From Topomyia yanbarensis (lineage: Eukaryota; Arthropoda; Insecta; Diptera; Culicidae), in the NCBI RefSeq assembly GCF_030247195.1, contig NC_080670.1, forward strand, positions 162,078,080 through 162,142,079: a stretch of 64,000 nt of DNA. Direction: 5' to 3'. The notes below the pieces were generated by a model. The model was not told the origin of the DNA. It saw only the letters and a program-made list of their open reading frames with translations, and did no database searches. The position numbers were made by a program, and so were the translations under genes. Positions 44,459-56,875 of the stretch are shown here, piece after piece (within the stretch, counting starts at the first letter, position 1; each line of letters opens with the position of its first letter).

Positions 44459-46435
44459 TTTGAAGTGCTCACAACACCACTTTTGCGTTGCGTTGCGTTG
44501 CGTTGTGACGATGATTTTGGCGGATTGCACACTGACTTCATCATGTTTGACTGCTGATTATCTAATAAGAGTTGCTTAGGAAGTGGTAAGTAGGAATTCA
44601 TACCAATCCGACCCATATTAAAACCTCAACAGCATGATAGCCATCATTGCCGGCCGCCCCCATCTCCATCGTTCACGGGGAAGGATAAAGGATAAGGTAG
44701 ACAGGAAGTGTTGATGCTCCACCTACTTAACGGAAGGACGACGATTCATCAGACTCTTCCATAGGTGTCGCGGAGTTGGTGGTTTGGAAGGGTATCAGGT
44801 CTAGGATTCGCTCCAAGCAAACGATGCGACCTGTAAAGCATATTTTATTAGGTAGTTGTTTAGTTAGTCTTCGAGTGCACGATCACTCGAAAAAGAGATG
44901 ATCTTGTTTAGTTTTTGGTTATTTTTAAACTCTGGGCAGCCGGCTACCGAGAGTATACTATGTTCCCTAAACAAAAACAATTTGAACTCCACACAGCCGA
45001 TCGTGGGAGTATTGCCTGGAAAAGCTAATCTTATCTGCGTAATGGGCCGGATCACTATTTATTGCAACAGTATTTGGACAGAACTCGCTACTTCTTCTCT
45101 ACGATATATTTATTGGCTTGAAAACTACCAAGTGACAGCATATTATACTGGCAAAAATAGCGCGAGATGTTATAAATCTAGGAAAGTATTTCTTATTTTC
45201 CATATCGGATTGTTTGTGGAATACAAGTATACGAGCGATAATACCGAACACTGAAGGGAAATATAAAGGATTGTTAATCTGATGCACGGGCTTGTTAGCA
45301 ATAACGGAGCTTTAAATTAGGTTCATAAAAACAGACGCGGCGAATTTTCAATACGTATTGAGCCGTGTTCATAGATACTAGTCAGATTAGTCGTATTGGG
45401 GCTAATTTCCGATCAACTATTCATTTTTACGGCAATGTTTTCTCGACTAGATCTGTTCGCACCCTCTCATTCTGTTCGCACCCTCTCATTCTGCGGTCTA
45501 AGGACCAAATGTCATCAATAGACTTAGAATCGCGTGGAGGCATGAGATAGGAAACTTGTAAGAATTTTGCTATCCCACCGTTTGACTACCAGAATGGATG
45601 GGAGAACAGTAATACTAGCAAATACCGACTACCATAAGAGCGGTGCAAATTTGAGCGAGTGACGTAGAGTACTGCACTGAAAAAAGGACCAGGAGTGCGA
45701 TTTTACGAAGTTTTAGCTTCCGATGGCCCTACATTTTCTGACAAAGTGAAGTTCTTGAATGTTGAGATTTTTATTACTGTTTAGAAAAGCAAAAGTATCA
45801 TAAAGCTAGTGTCAGGCCTTCATGAGACCTCAAGAAGTCACTTTTGGAGGTATTCGTAAATGTAGATTTGTCGGTAGACGGTTCCAAATATAATAGAAAA
45901 ATACCTAATTTAACACAACTACAGATCACTTGCAACATAAAAAGCTTTTTGTGAAATTCGACAGCTCCATCTTAGGCCAATTCAATAAATTTCCTGCATG
46001 AAAGTTTCCATTTTTTAAAAACGGTTTTTAAGCCAAAGCTTTGGAAGTTAAACCTTGGCGTGGAAGTGCCGGTATATTAATATATTCTGTTACTTAATGT
46101 AGAATTAGATTTCGTCATTTACGGCTAATATACAACCGCCAGAAGAAACTTAAAACGTTGGTACACAATCAAGAAAGGCGAATCAGAAAAGGTATATGTC
46201 AGTGATTCACTAAATACAGACTGGAAAGAGGGTAATATGGAAAACCTTAAGGTCCGCCCAGATAAAGTCTTCGGTACGGAACAAAACCTCGGCCTAGGAA
46301 CTCCTAGCATGTTGTTAGTCGCCTCTTACGACATGGGAGCAGTTCCCAGAGGTTCTATTCTTGGTTGAAATAGTGCAAAAAGATTTCAGCCCGCCGGACA
46401 CCACACGGCTTTGAAGTGCTCACAACACCACTTTT
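44459..46435. other. Segment flanked by a 26-bp direct repeat
   Basis: TTTGAAGTGCTCACAACACC followed by ACTTTT occurs at 44459-44484 and 46410-46435. Between them is a GCGTT microsatellite (44485-44505), a GC-rich patch with CGTTCACGGGGAAGGATAAA (44680-44700), a 19-bp tandem duplication (TCTGTTCGCACCCTCTCAT, 45452-45489) and GTCGCCTCTTACGACATGGG (about 46319-46338). The patches look like LINE or other retroelement debris. The 26-bp repeat could be a target-site duplication around a 1.9-kb insertion. No intact protein. Confidence 0.45.
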
Positions 46436-47114
46436 ATGAGAAAAATTCATAAGAAACTGTGCAAATAAAAATGTGTTTTTTGAGAGGCACGCTTACAATG
46501 GAAATCACTCTAAAATGAGAACGGTTTGAGATACAAACTTGGCATCCTCAACAACTTTGCTCAACATTGATTGCTCTTGAATACCACAGATTGATTCTAT
46601 TACTAATGTTCTATTGTTCTATCTCAACTATAATGTGAAATAATTTTTGTAGCTCTGACCGCTTTAGCCAAAGAAGCAGTTTGTTCCACGCAATAAATGT
46701 TTCAAAAACATCAAATCTCTAAATCTAAAGATGAAAGTGTAAACAATTGTTTCCTGCTAATTTCGATTCCTGGACCACTGTGCATTGGCGAATTGAATTC
46801 TTGTCGGCCGGTCTCACGAACACTAATGCGGTTACTCGGGTTGAAAACAATCCCATTTCCCTTTTCCGACTTTGTTTATTATTTTCTTCCAGCTAGTGAT
46901 GTAGTATTTGTGTCATGTGACATGTACGAACATGATCCGTAGAAAAGTCTATGGTTTGTATCAGTGCCATATTTGTTTACCACATTGGCTTCGATAGTAG
47001 GGTACTCGCTACGAGTTTTTGTTACGCACAACCACGAGTATTTTATGAGGCAATTTTTGTCAATATGATTCTTAGGAACTACCCGAATAGAAATGTACAG
47101 CATCAAAACCATAA
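46436..47114. other. No gene seen
   Basis: Moderate-AT sequence without recognised repeats or exons. Confidence 0.35.
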
Positions 47115-47246
47115 TTTTCACTGTGACAGTACAGTCATTTTACACTAACGTACCGTAAAGTCCAATTTTATGCTACAACATAACAACAATAAACTTTAAC
47201 GTTTCTACAGTAAATTTTAATATAAAACCTACTTTTACAGTGAAAA
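47115..47246. mobile_element. Short MITE-like inverted repeat
   Basis: TTTTCACTGTGACAGTA at the left and TTTTACAGTGAAAA at the right form 12-14-bp imperfect TIRs around an AT-rich core. Confidence 0.45.
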
Positions 47247-47770
47247 GGGTGGTGGTTATGTATCTTTTCTAGTACATGTAGACTTCCAAAGCTATTTTTC
47301 CTTGAAAACAGTGGAATCAAGAAATACGCAAAGCCTTTTTTCATAAAGATAGGTGCTTTACGTGCAGTTCAAAAAGCTGCTCAATTTTAACCATCCAATG
47401 TACAATACAATTCTTCTAGAATATTTCCAATAGTCCAATTGCGTGGAAAACATAGCTAAAGACAGACTAAATTGATAAGTTTTATCAGTTTTCAATAATA
47501 TTGCACGTTATCAAAGAGATATGAAAAACTCATTTTCGTCGTCAGCGTACATTGTCCCTGGCAACACCGCTCCATCGGAATCCAATCAGACTAATTGCAA
47601 TAACTTTAGTTCTAGAAGTGATGCTGGTAACTGTCAATACTCAAATGAAAGGCAATAGTCACATCTATATGCCTTACTTGTTTTTGTGAGCAAATCTTGC
47701 CTCAATCAAAAGTTATAGCTATTTAAAAACGTTGTTGTCCACAAACAGCATGGGCATGAAGGGGTTAACA

Positions 47771-48005
47771 TTTCCATATCAACATTTGAATAGGGCTAAT
47801 AAGATTTGTAAACAAACTTTTGTTTTGCTAAGTTCTCCTAATTTGTTATCATTTCAACACAGAAAACATTTGAAATTGATTCTACCAAGGATAAAGATGT
47901 TGATTCATGTGTATTTTTCATGAAATTCAACTCGGTAGCGGAATAATGAGCGAAATAAGTTTGTTTACAAAAGTCTCATTAGCCCTTTTGAAGAATTACT
48001 ATTGA
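47771..48005. mobile_element. MITE family M1, copy 2
   Basis: Shares AAGATTTGTAAACAAACTTT, TGTATTTTTCATGAAATTCA and TAATGAGCGAAATAAGTTTG with copy 1; the TIRs are more diverged. Confidence 0.75.
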
Positions 48006-48732
48006 TTTAAAAAATCTCTTTTTTCTATACATTTTTTTTTCTCAAGAACTGTAAAATTTAATGTGAATATACTGTGCCACACAGATTTTTTTATGGTGAT
48101 TTTTAATTTATTTTCAATCACATATTTGGAGCATGAATATAAATGTAAAATTAAGTTCCACAACAAATGCACATAACTTGTCGTGCTTTCTTCAACGAAT
48201 TCTATTACAATTTTACACGTTGATTGAAGATTACAGTTTCATTAAACGGGATACCAATGCACTTGCTGTAAAATAAATGACATGTAATATTACACGAACG
48301 AAAGTGTAAAATCATATGCTTTTTGATGCTTTGGGTTTCAATCAAATTTTTGATTCAAGCTAGGTATGTTTACATTCGTTTTGATTTACATGTCGTTTAA
48401 ATTTCAGTATTTTTTGGAGTGCATTTTTTCATTAGACAGTAAAATTTATTGTTGCTTGAAATTTTATTGTAAATCTACTGCAAGAACTCTGCGTTGAACA
48501 ATTTTGAAACAGTAATAACCAAAATATCTATTGTTTGTAGGGTAATGCTATTTTATTTTTCTATCCGGGAAGGCAAAGGTATTAATACCGACTTATATCA
48601 TATGTGGCAGACTTCTTTCCAAGTCGAGTATAGTATCATGACCCTATAAACCAATAAAAAAATTCAAACTCGTTACCTAACCTTCACAGTGATTGAGTGC
48701 TTAAAGCTAAATTCACATCTTTCTGATCCTAT
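48006..48732. other. Dispersed-repeat DNA
   Basis: 48098-48185 (ATTTGGAGCATGAATATAAA, CACATAACTTGTCGTG) is similar to 50494-50590. 48452-48573 (AAATTTTATTGTAAATCTAC, GAAACAGTAATAAC, TATCCGGGA) is similar to 55308-55441. Both pairs are in the same orientation. No gene. Confidence 0.55.
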
Positions 48733-48880
48733 TCAGCACCGTGTACGGACACAAATATTTTTTCGAACAATCGGATGCGAGCATACACACTTGCCCGGCA
48801 CGGTGTCGTGCCGGAGAAGTGTGAATGCTTGCATTTGATATGCATTAAAAAAAAAATTGAGATCCGTGCACGGTACTGAA
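48733..48880. mobile_element. Small foldback MITE with GC-rich central hairpin
   Basis: The outer ends TTCAGCACCGTG and CACGGTACTGAA pair, as do GATGCGAGCAT / ATGCTTGCAT and, at the centre, ACACTTGCCCGGCACG / CGTGCCGGAGAAGTGT around a GTGT loop. About 148 bp. It lies just upstream of the TATA-like motif at 48906. Confidence 0.7.
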
Positions 48881-48905
48881 ACGTCACTGAAACGAATCGG
48901 ATAGG

Positions 48906-49003
48906 TATAAATAGTGCTTAAATATGCCCTCGTTATTTCCCGAATCGACCAGCCTAACGATTATTACACACACGCCCGAAAGTCGACCATCGACAATCAG
49001 TCC
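48906..49003 (+). promoter_or_regulatory. Possible core promoter (TATA-like, Inr-like)
   Basis: TATAAATA at 48906-48913, and an arthropod initiator-like TCAGT at 48997-49001, too far apart (about 90 bp) to be one canonical pair. Each could serve alone. Supported mainly by the leader-like GC-rich DNA that follows. Confidence 0.35.
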
Positions 49004-49620
49004 GCTCACACGGTCCACACGATAGCGCGGTGGAAATCAAGTTCAAAACCATAGCAACGAGCGCGTGCTCGTACGAAAGCGGAACGCTCTCTCATTTTCC
49101 GATCTCCTTTATTACCGGGTAGGCACTCTGAGTACCCATCTAGGTACAATAAGCGACGCTTTGGCGCGTTTGAGTGGGGGGCTGGGATTTGGAGGATCGT
49201 CAGCGACCGCGTGCTGATTCGGCGTTTAGTTGCTTTACGAAGACGCGTGCATCGAGGTGTGTGTTTGGTTCTCGATTCGGAGTGCGGAAAGATCGCGATC
49301 AAAAACGTCTCTCGATTGTGTGGATCAGCGAGTTCCGTTAAGTTCCGGATCCCGCGGGTAGAGCTACTCCAAGAAGAAAAACAGAAAAAAACGGCGAAAG
49401 CTTTGTGAAACAAGTGCAACTGAGAAGGTTGAAGTTCGAAAGATTTACTTTCCGTGGTTGCAGCAGATTTGTTGTTCGAGGCTTCATTGTTTGTGGTTTT
49501 GTGGCGGTAGCTCTCGCGGTGGATCAACGATAGTGAGATAACCCTGTCAACAAAGTTTGTACTGGAGGTGTTTGGCAGATAGGAAAGTGAGCATTGTATG
49601 CAAGGGGAAAGGTGTGGGAA
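49004..49620 (+). other. Possible 5' UTR exon of an unseen gene
   Basis: A 500-bp GC-rich island in an AT-rich region, with the CG-rich, A-tract-bearing texture of mosquito 5' leaders (AAACAGAAAAAAACGGCGAA) and several GT donor candidates (for example at 49569 and 49588). No ATG-led coding frame of note on the plus strand. The 173-codon minus-strand frame has no ATG or family features. Downstream coding exons are not found in the window. Confidence 0.35.
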
Positions 49621-51846
49621 AATGAAGGTGCGGAAGAACTAGTGCTATTAACAATTGGCTGATTAATTGTCATCGAGGTCGCAGTACAGTGCATAGGCGA
49701 AACATTTTATGAAATTTACAGGTCGCGGGAATGTCCTGAAAGCGTGGGTATTGGATCGTCCACTTAGAAGAGCACAGTGTATATGGACCATGGGTACCTA
49801 TATTATATCCATTGTTTTGTGTTGAAAAAACTGCTGCGATGTCATTTGGTGTAAGGTATACAGTTGAATTTTAAAGTAGAGTTTTGTTTTTCCAACCTTA
49901 TGCCGCGGAAATCGTTCGCTGGAGGTTTGAAAATGGAGGTCAAATGAATTTACTTCATGCACTTCACTACCTTGAGGTATCCATAGGTATCTACTGTTAT
50001 GAATTGACTTGTAATGGCTCAAAGCACATCGCTCGTGTTAATGTAATCGCTCTGTTTTCGTCGCTTGGTTGGGTCCTTTGAAGTTGTTCTTCCATTGTGG
50101 TTGATTTTCAGTTGATAGCTTTAAGGTTTACCAGAAAAACGTAGGTTATTGATGTACCATATAAAAACATGTTCCTCTCCGTTGTTATTACATTGTAAGT
50201 CAACTTTCGACTGTAGCTACGCGTTATCTCTGGAACTGGATAATCCGATTCGTTCAACCACAATCGTAACTGGGTGAATGTGACAGAATCGATGTAACCA
50301 TGTACTAAGTGAAAGTAATTACCAATCAATGTTGCGCTACAGGTTTGCTACCGTGACCCAATTACAGTTAGTAACCGCAAATACAACACTGACCTTGTGT
50401 CACGCTCAAGTGCTTATTGAAAACCTTTTATGTGCATGCTTTTGTGATATCAGAATAATTTTAGTTGAGATGTAGCGCAAAGCATACATATTTTGTTATT
50501 TTAAATTTAATTTCATGCACACATTTGAAGCATGGAAATAGATGTTAAATTAAATCTTTCCATAATTACACATAACTCGATGTGTGACTACGCCAACCAA
50601 ATACGCTGATTTCGATTTTTTCCGATGCAGCTGACGTCGATTTTTGCACTTTTTTGTACGCAAATAAACAAATAAAAATTATATCATAAAATTGAACTAT
50701 CACGTCCACACCTGCCATTGAACTGCCTTGCACTATTCTTTTGCAGGGATAACTGTCAAAATGCTAACCCGTGTGGCTAAATTCACTGTCAAGGAAGACG
50801 GATAGTGTCAAAAGAGGAAGTGATATTTTTAGAAAATCAATTGAAAATCATTCTGAAGTTTTAAAAGCTGAACATATATATTGTTATATTTAGAAAGATA
50901 AGCTCTATCGGGTTATGAAATAAAAGGAGAATTTTATTCTTCGTTTAATGAACCAATTAGGATTCAGACACAGCATTGATTCTATAGCAGTGCATTTAGT
51001 GGTCGGATTTCGAATGTTGTGACAGCGATTTGTCTGGATAATACCAGGGGAACGTTGTTCAACAAGCATTTCATAACCCGATTATCACGGTTAAACTGCA
51101 TTAAAAAGTTCCTTTTGCAAGTATTGCTCACTACTAGTACACGAGATATGCAAAACCGTTTACCCTATATTCTCTTTTTGGAGCGAAGTAACCAAAAAAC
51201 GGGGTTCAAAGTTCTGGACGGAGGCGGGATATTGAACATGCACAAAATATACACCCTACCCTTGGAAAATGAAAAATTAGACATTACAAGTATATTTTTA
51301 TCAGTGTACATTTTCTTTTGATGTACACTCAAAAAATAAATCACGTTTTTTACGTGAAAAACAAATAAATCTGATCCACCGCACTTCACGACGCTTGAAT
51401 GTGCGCAAACAATTGCATTGAAACTAAACTATAGCTTTAACAATGCAATGAAGCTCTAAATTAACATCATAAATGCATACATGCACAGCCAAAATATAGT
51501 ATTATCGCTTGCTTTGTGTACTTATATAAAGCTGATATAAGGCTTACTTGCTTCGAGGAGCTTTAAAGCATGTATGCTTTACATGTGCATTTAGTGCCAC
51601 TACATATAAAGCCGATATAATGCTGTTATAACGCTGTGGGTTTATTCGTTATGCAACTACTCTTGAAGATTATATTCGGCATATTTCATTTAATTCGAAC
51701 ATATGCAATATATCCTAGACAGCAAATCCAATTAAGCTCAGTTAAATTGCTACTTGTGCAAGTGGTTGCCAAAATTCTTATTTTGAAATCATAATAATGG
51801 GAGTGTTGCCGTTTTGGCTGATTTTTACTCTTCGCCTCGCTTTCAA
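49621..51846. other. Intron-like or intergenic DNA
   Basis: Contains a dispersed repeat copy at 50494-50590 (see 48098-48185) and dyad-rich sequence at 51480-51640 (repeated CATATAAAGC.GATATAA words). No exon recognised. Confidence 0.4.
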
Positions 51847-52083
51847 TTCAATATTAATTCGTCAAAAGGTCGAAAGTGTTTTTTTGTAAACAAACTTGTT
51901 TCGCTCATTAGTCTGCTGCAGAGTGTAATTTCATGAAAAATATGCGTTAATGTAAATTTTTACCCTTTGTAGAAGTAATTTGAATTGTTTTCTGTTTTGA
52001 AATTATAGTAAATTAAGAGAAACCATCAAAATAAAAGTTTGTTTACGAATCTTATTCGCCGTTTTGCAAATTTAATATGGAAT
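51847..52083. mobile_element. MITE family M1, copy 3 (inverted)
   Basis: Reverse-complement match to 36661-36896: AATATTAATTCGTCAAAAGG at the left and GCAAATTTAATATGGAATTC at the right, with AAACAAACTTGTTTCGCTCA inside. It is the closest relative of copy 1. Confidence 0.82.
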
Positions 52084-52201
52084 TCTTTGTGGAGAAAACA
52101 TGGCTGCTTTCGCAGTAGCAAGGCTAGTTCATTCCGAAACTTTTAAAACATCTAATATATGGCTTTCCATTCCGACGAAGCATTTATGGTGATCTCGTCT
52201 C

Positions 52202-52284
52202 GGAATCCGAGTCAGGGTAGGTTCCCGTTATCATTTTTGTAAGGATTTCTAAATATTGGAGTGAACCTACTCTGACTCGGATCC
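52202..52284. repeat. Hairpin with 22-bp near-perfect stem
   Basis: GGAATCCGAGTCAGGGTAGG-TTC (52202-52224) pairs with GAACCTACTCTGACTCGGAT-CC (52263-52284) around a 38-bp loop. Size and stem would suit a small-RNA precursor or a tiny MITE. Confidence 0.6.
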
Positions 52285-52712
52285 AACAACGAATATCAGC
52301 ATAAGAGACATTCAATTGGCTTGCATTGGTTAACCGAATTGACAGAAACCATTGTCCTGTAACGATTCGAATTTGAAATGTCTACATGCGCGAGGACTAC
52401 ATAAGTGGACGCCAGTAAACACTCTCCCGTCGCGTTGATTTCGACTATTGATAACGTACTCGGGAGGTAGAAAATTATGACCATCTTATCAGCATGGAGT
52501 CAATAGTTTAACACGTTATCACTGAATGTATCGATACGTAAGCAATGGGTGTGCGCGTACTTTCGAGCGTCATCTCATGAACCGTTTTAAAATATTTTGA
52601 AATAGAATAAACATATAGACAGCCAATAATCCCAAAACGATAGTAACATACGTGCTGTCACGGTTGAAATCACTAGAGCGTTTAACAGCTAAAAACAAAC
52701 CTACTTTCTTTA

Positions 52713-53255
52713 GGCTGTGAACCATTTGGTGAAATTTTTAACTTTTAGTTTTTTTTTAAATCTGACACTTCGAAAGTTATTTGCAAAATAACCCTACTCT
52801 GGAGCATGGTTAAAATTGACAAGAGCGATAGTTAAATTTGACAGCTCGATGGTTAAAATTTTGCCCATGATGCAGAATAAACAGGTGGAAACATTGTCTG
52901 TACCTAATTGAGGCTGTCAATATTTTTCAATACAAAATTAAGGGATAAAGATGGAAACGATAACGTGTTGTGTTAAGATTTGTTTGGGTTATTTCATGAT
53001 GTGGATGTTTACTTCTCGAGGCTATGACTGTCATACTTAATGTAATAAGAACAAAATTAATTTTTACATATCGACAAATGTTCACACCTCTACCAACTTA
53101 TGGTCATCGCAGCTGTCAATTCTAAATAACTATCCATATGTCATCTTTTGAAATGGTTCGCTCTCTCGGTTAAATTTTTCCATTCAATAGAAAATAACTT
53201 TCGAGCTGTCAAATTTGACCCAATGGTTAAAAAAATCGCCAAATGGTTCACAGCC
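52713..53255. mobile_element. PIF/Harbinger-like MITE, TTA duplication
   Basis: GGCTGTGAACCATTTGG at the left and its exact inverse CCAAATGGTTCACAGCC at the right, flanked by TTA at 52710-52712 and 53256-53258. A 3-bp TWA duplication and GG-starting TIR are typical of PIF/Harbinger. 543 bp, no transposase. Confidence 0.85.
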
Positions 53256-53258
53256 TTA

Positions 53259-54040
53259 GTTCAGTATTTATTGAGTTTTAATTCAAACTCTTAAAAATCA
53301 TTACAAGGTCGCTTGCTATTCTTCATTTTTTACATCTTATCTCTGTGTAAAATGAAAACGTTAACGACAGTTAGTAGTATGCGTAGAATTTTTACATGTA
53401 TTAATGGTAGTTTTGCTTTTGGATAAGAACTTTCGAATGTGCGAATATGATATTAAGGTTCACCTGAGAAAGCCTCAAAAAGAGGCTATCTTTAGAAACA
53501 TAACAAGAAAGAAGAGAATTTAAAAAATTGAATTCCAAGCTTCGACACTTTCCTCATTGCCGTTCAACCTTTCCCCGATTCCTCTAAACGAAATTCGACA
53601 GTCTTCGTCTAATTTTTTTTATTTGATTCGATGTATCAAGATTCAAGAGACTCGCGTCCTCCGCTCAATTTACTTTACAAACCATTGTTGACAGAGTTGA
53701 TCGTTAAGCAAATCTTCACCAAATACTTCACATATTTCTTTCGATGCTGATGTCGCGAATAAACTTTTCTAAATATAACCATCATATTTCATATTTGGAA
53801 TTTTCCATCCATATAAAAAAGCGTGGCACTGAACCAGGCTCTTGCCATTTTGTCTTAGACAACATCTGTCTTTGATTAAATCAAAACAACCCAATGCTAT
53901 TGCATGGGCGACATGGGTCTAGAAGCGGCTAGGCCCATCATATGTTGACTACTGTTAATGTCTGTATATCTCCATAGTGAACGACAGGAGTAATACCCCC
54001 TACACTGAACCTAGAAAGATTGACGTTCATTATTTTAGTT
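53259..54040. other. No gene seen
   Basis: AT-rich, nothing recognised. Confidence 0.35.
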
Positions 54041-54331
54041 ATAAAATCCTAAGTGTATCCAGGTTTTTACGTGCCATTATGGCGGCCAATGTCGTCCAGT
54101 TCATACCTTGATAATTGTTGTTTACGTCATTCTCCCAGTAAAAGGAAGTCATCCCACATTTGTCCAATGCGTTGGATGTTTGTACAGAATGCCCGATATC
54201 CTCAACTGGGCATTTTTGTCAAGCCTGCAAAAGCGACCATTGTCAAAAAGGCAATTAAACGCAAAATGAAAAAGCCGACTTAGACCACCATTATGGCGCG
54301 TAAAAAGCTGGATATAAGGACAATGTATTTT
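54041..54331. mobile_element. MITE with ~45-bp imperfect TIRs
   Basis: GTGTATCCAGGTTTTTACGT-GCCATTATGGCGG at the left is mirrored by CCATTATGGCGCGTAAAAAG-CTGGATATAAGG at the right. The 76-codon open frame inside is incidental. Confidence 0.72.
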
Positions 54332-56120
54332 GAGAGGTCGTTTGGAATGACACTGACAGATAATCATGACAGTTGTCACCACTTTCCTTACATATATACT
54401 TCCATCGACCGGAATAATACCCAACAATCAAAGTTGTGTAATATTTTATCGGTAATCAAAATTACACAGTAAAAAGACGAAGTTGAATTCTTTACAACCT
54501 GATATACGTGAAACCAAACCAACCGTTCGTGTTTCGCCAACGAAAGCATTAGGAACAAAAACCAATGAAAGCCATGAACCCACCCCTTTAATGACATAGG
54601 CTTTTTTTCGTCAATTTACTGGACCCATTGCACATTGTACGAAATTTGAGTTCAGCCAATTTTGTAACCACGTTGTATCGAAAGCGAATCAAAACACTGC
54701 TGACACACAACCAAACGCACCGTATCATTCGCGAGAAGAAGGTCACGTAACTGGTGGAGTAATTTACGCTTTACGCGATCATTACTTCTTTCGTTTTTAA
54801 TTAGAATTCGTTTTATTTTTATTTTTTGCGTAAACCGATAAGTAAAAATATTCACTCAATCCGACAAAATGGTAAATTTCGCGGCGCTTGCCATGCGTTG
54901 TGGTATAGGTGTTACTTAATTATTTTTTGACCAAAAGCGTCCGCTCGTATCACCCGAAAACAAAACCCGAAACCGTGCACGTGCCAGTAGTGTATACAAT
55001 CGTGAGTTTCCTGCTGGCTTAACAAGCAACGGCGTCGAACCGGCAAATGTATTGTTTTGGTTGATAGGGTAAACGGGTGTAATACGCTCCCCGTAAAGAA
55101 ACATGGCTATATTTCAACGTTGGACACTATGATCTCCGCATTACTATATTGATTAAAAATTAGTTCCAGTTTGTTTTATCAAAACATCCTAATAAAAGTT
55201 TCAATACATATTTTTCAATGATTCTTATATTCTATATTCTTCATTCACCCTGGCAAAATGTCCCAGTTATATTGTGGTATGCCCCTGAACAATCGTGAAA
55301 TTTAGTGTTACATGAAATTTTATTGTAAATCTACTGTGAGAACTTGGCATCGACCAATGTTGAAACAGTAATAACTATAATATTTATTGTTTTATGATTG
55401 TTTGTAGGGTAAATGGTATTGTAAAATTCTATCCGGGATACCTCAACATTACCTTGGAATGGAAGTGGAACACTTTTTCTCCGGTGGATGATATTATACC
55501 CTCTTACTCTACGTAATCGAAAGCAAACAATTATTTTATTATGCGCTTCGGTAGTAAGTCGCACGCGTATAGTTTATCCGCTCCGGAATACATTGAGGTT
55601 TTGGAGCAATGCGTACTCAAACGGTATCACATCGTACATGCGGATAATTCCGCTTAAATTGTTATGCGCACGCGATACAGTGTAGCCACATAACTAGCTA
55701 TCACAATTTGATAGAAAATATGACTCAATCCAACTGGCAGCCAGATGGAATAATTTCATGCCGATTTTGCTTGACCCCGACACTGAGTCAGGTTGTAACA
55801 CCAGTCGCTGTCAGTTCATGTGTACAATTCGATAGCAGTTGGGGTTAGAAGCTGACTCAGTTTAACACCCAACAAAATGGCATTGGTTTGTGTTGTTTTG
55901 TTTTGCTACCTTTTGTAGTCGGAACAAAAAATGCCTTCAAAACAAAGCATAACGATATCATTAGAGACTAAATTTATTCCTTTTTCTGCACAAGGTGGTG
56001 ACGAGAACACTGTCGAGATTTCGTTTTTAGAATCTAGTTACTCTAAATTTGGGTGAAACTAATTTATATGGATCATGTAATGCTAATTTTATAGAAAATT
56101 GAGCTGAACTATCACACAAC
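54332..56120. other. Repeat debris, no gene seen
   Basis: 55308-55441 is a copy of the repeat at 48452-48573. Other parts have no recognised content. Confidence 0.4.
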
Positions 56121-56875
56121 AATTTTTGACTTTTAGCTCCACCAGGCTCTACTGATTCCTTTTATGGCCCTTAGTAATTGTGCAAATTTTGGTACCGGTC
56201 GGTTGTGTCTACGGACCCTCCAAAAATTTCAAAGTTCAAAGTATATGGAAGATTGCATGGAAAATCGGTTAACATTGAAAATAAATTCTTATAAAATCAC
56301 CTAATCAATCAATTAATCAGAACACTATATATTTCTAAAGGTAATCTTCTACTGAACACATTCGTGAAACGTTAAAAGTTTATGAAAATTCGCTGAGAAA
56401 AGTTATTAACTAAAGAAGCAGCATGACTTCAAAACAAGTGGATTTTATTATTAATCATAGTAACCCTGTTTGAATAGCTGTATCTACCGTACGCGAGGGG
56501 TGAGTGGCAAGTCTAGTTTACACTTGTATAACAATGTAGCTATTCAAACAGGGTTGCTATGGTTACTAATAAAATCCACTTGTTTTGAAGTAATACTGCT
56601 TCTTTAGTTAATAACTTTTTTCAACGAGTTTTCATAAACTTGCAATGTTCCCCGAATGTGTTCAGTAGAACATAGTATTCTGATTAATTGATTCATGAGG
56701 TGATTTTTTAAGAATTTATTTTCAATGTTACCCGATTTTCCATACAAACTTCCATATAAACTTTGAAATTTTTGGAGGGTCCGTAGACACAACCAATCGG
56801 TACCAAAATATGCACAATTACTAAGGACCATAAAAGGAATCATGGTGGAGCTAAAAGTCAAAAATTGAACCAGTC
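56121..56875. mobile_element. Large foldback element, ~340-360-bp arms
   Basis: The left arm (56121-56479) runs from CAATTTTTGACTTTTAGCTC to AACCCTGTTTGAATAGCT; the right arm (56537-56875) is its inverse, with shared blocks GGACCCTCCAAAAATTTC, GAAAATAAATTCTTA, AGTTATTAACTAAAGAAGCA and AAAACAAGTGGATTTTATTA. Arms are about 85-90 percent alike by eye and the spacer is 57 bp. No protein capacity. Confidence 0.85.

Noticed and set aside
44240..44579. Two overlapping 65-codon plus-strand frames
   Set aside because: Produced by the MITE arm and the GCGTT microsatellite; no protein character.
49006..49527. 173-codon minus-strand open frame
   Set aside because: It opens with TTG, has no protein-family features, and lies antisense to a GC-rich leader-like stretch; length is explained by base composition.
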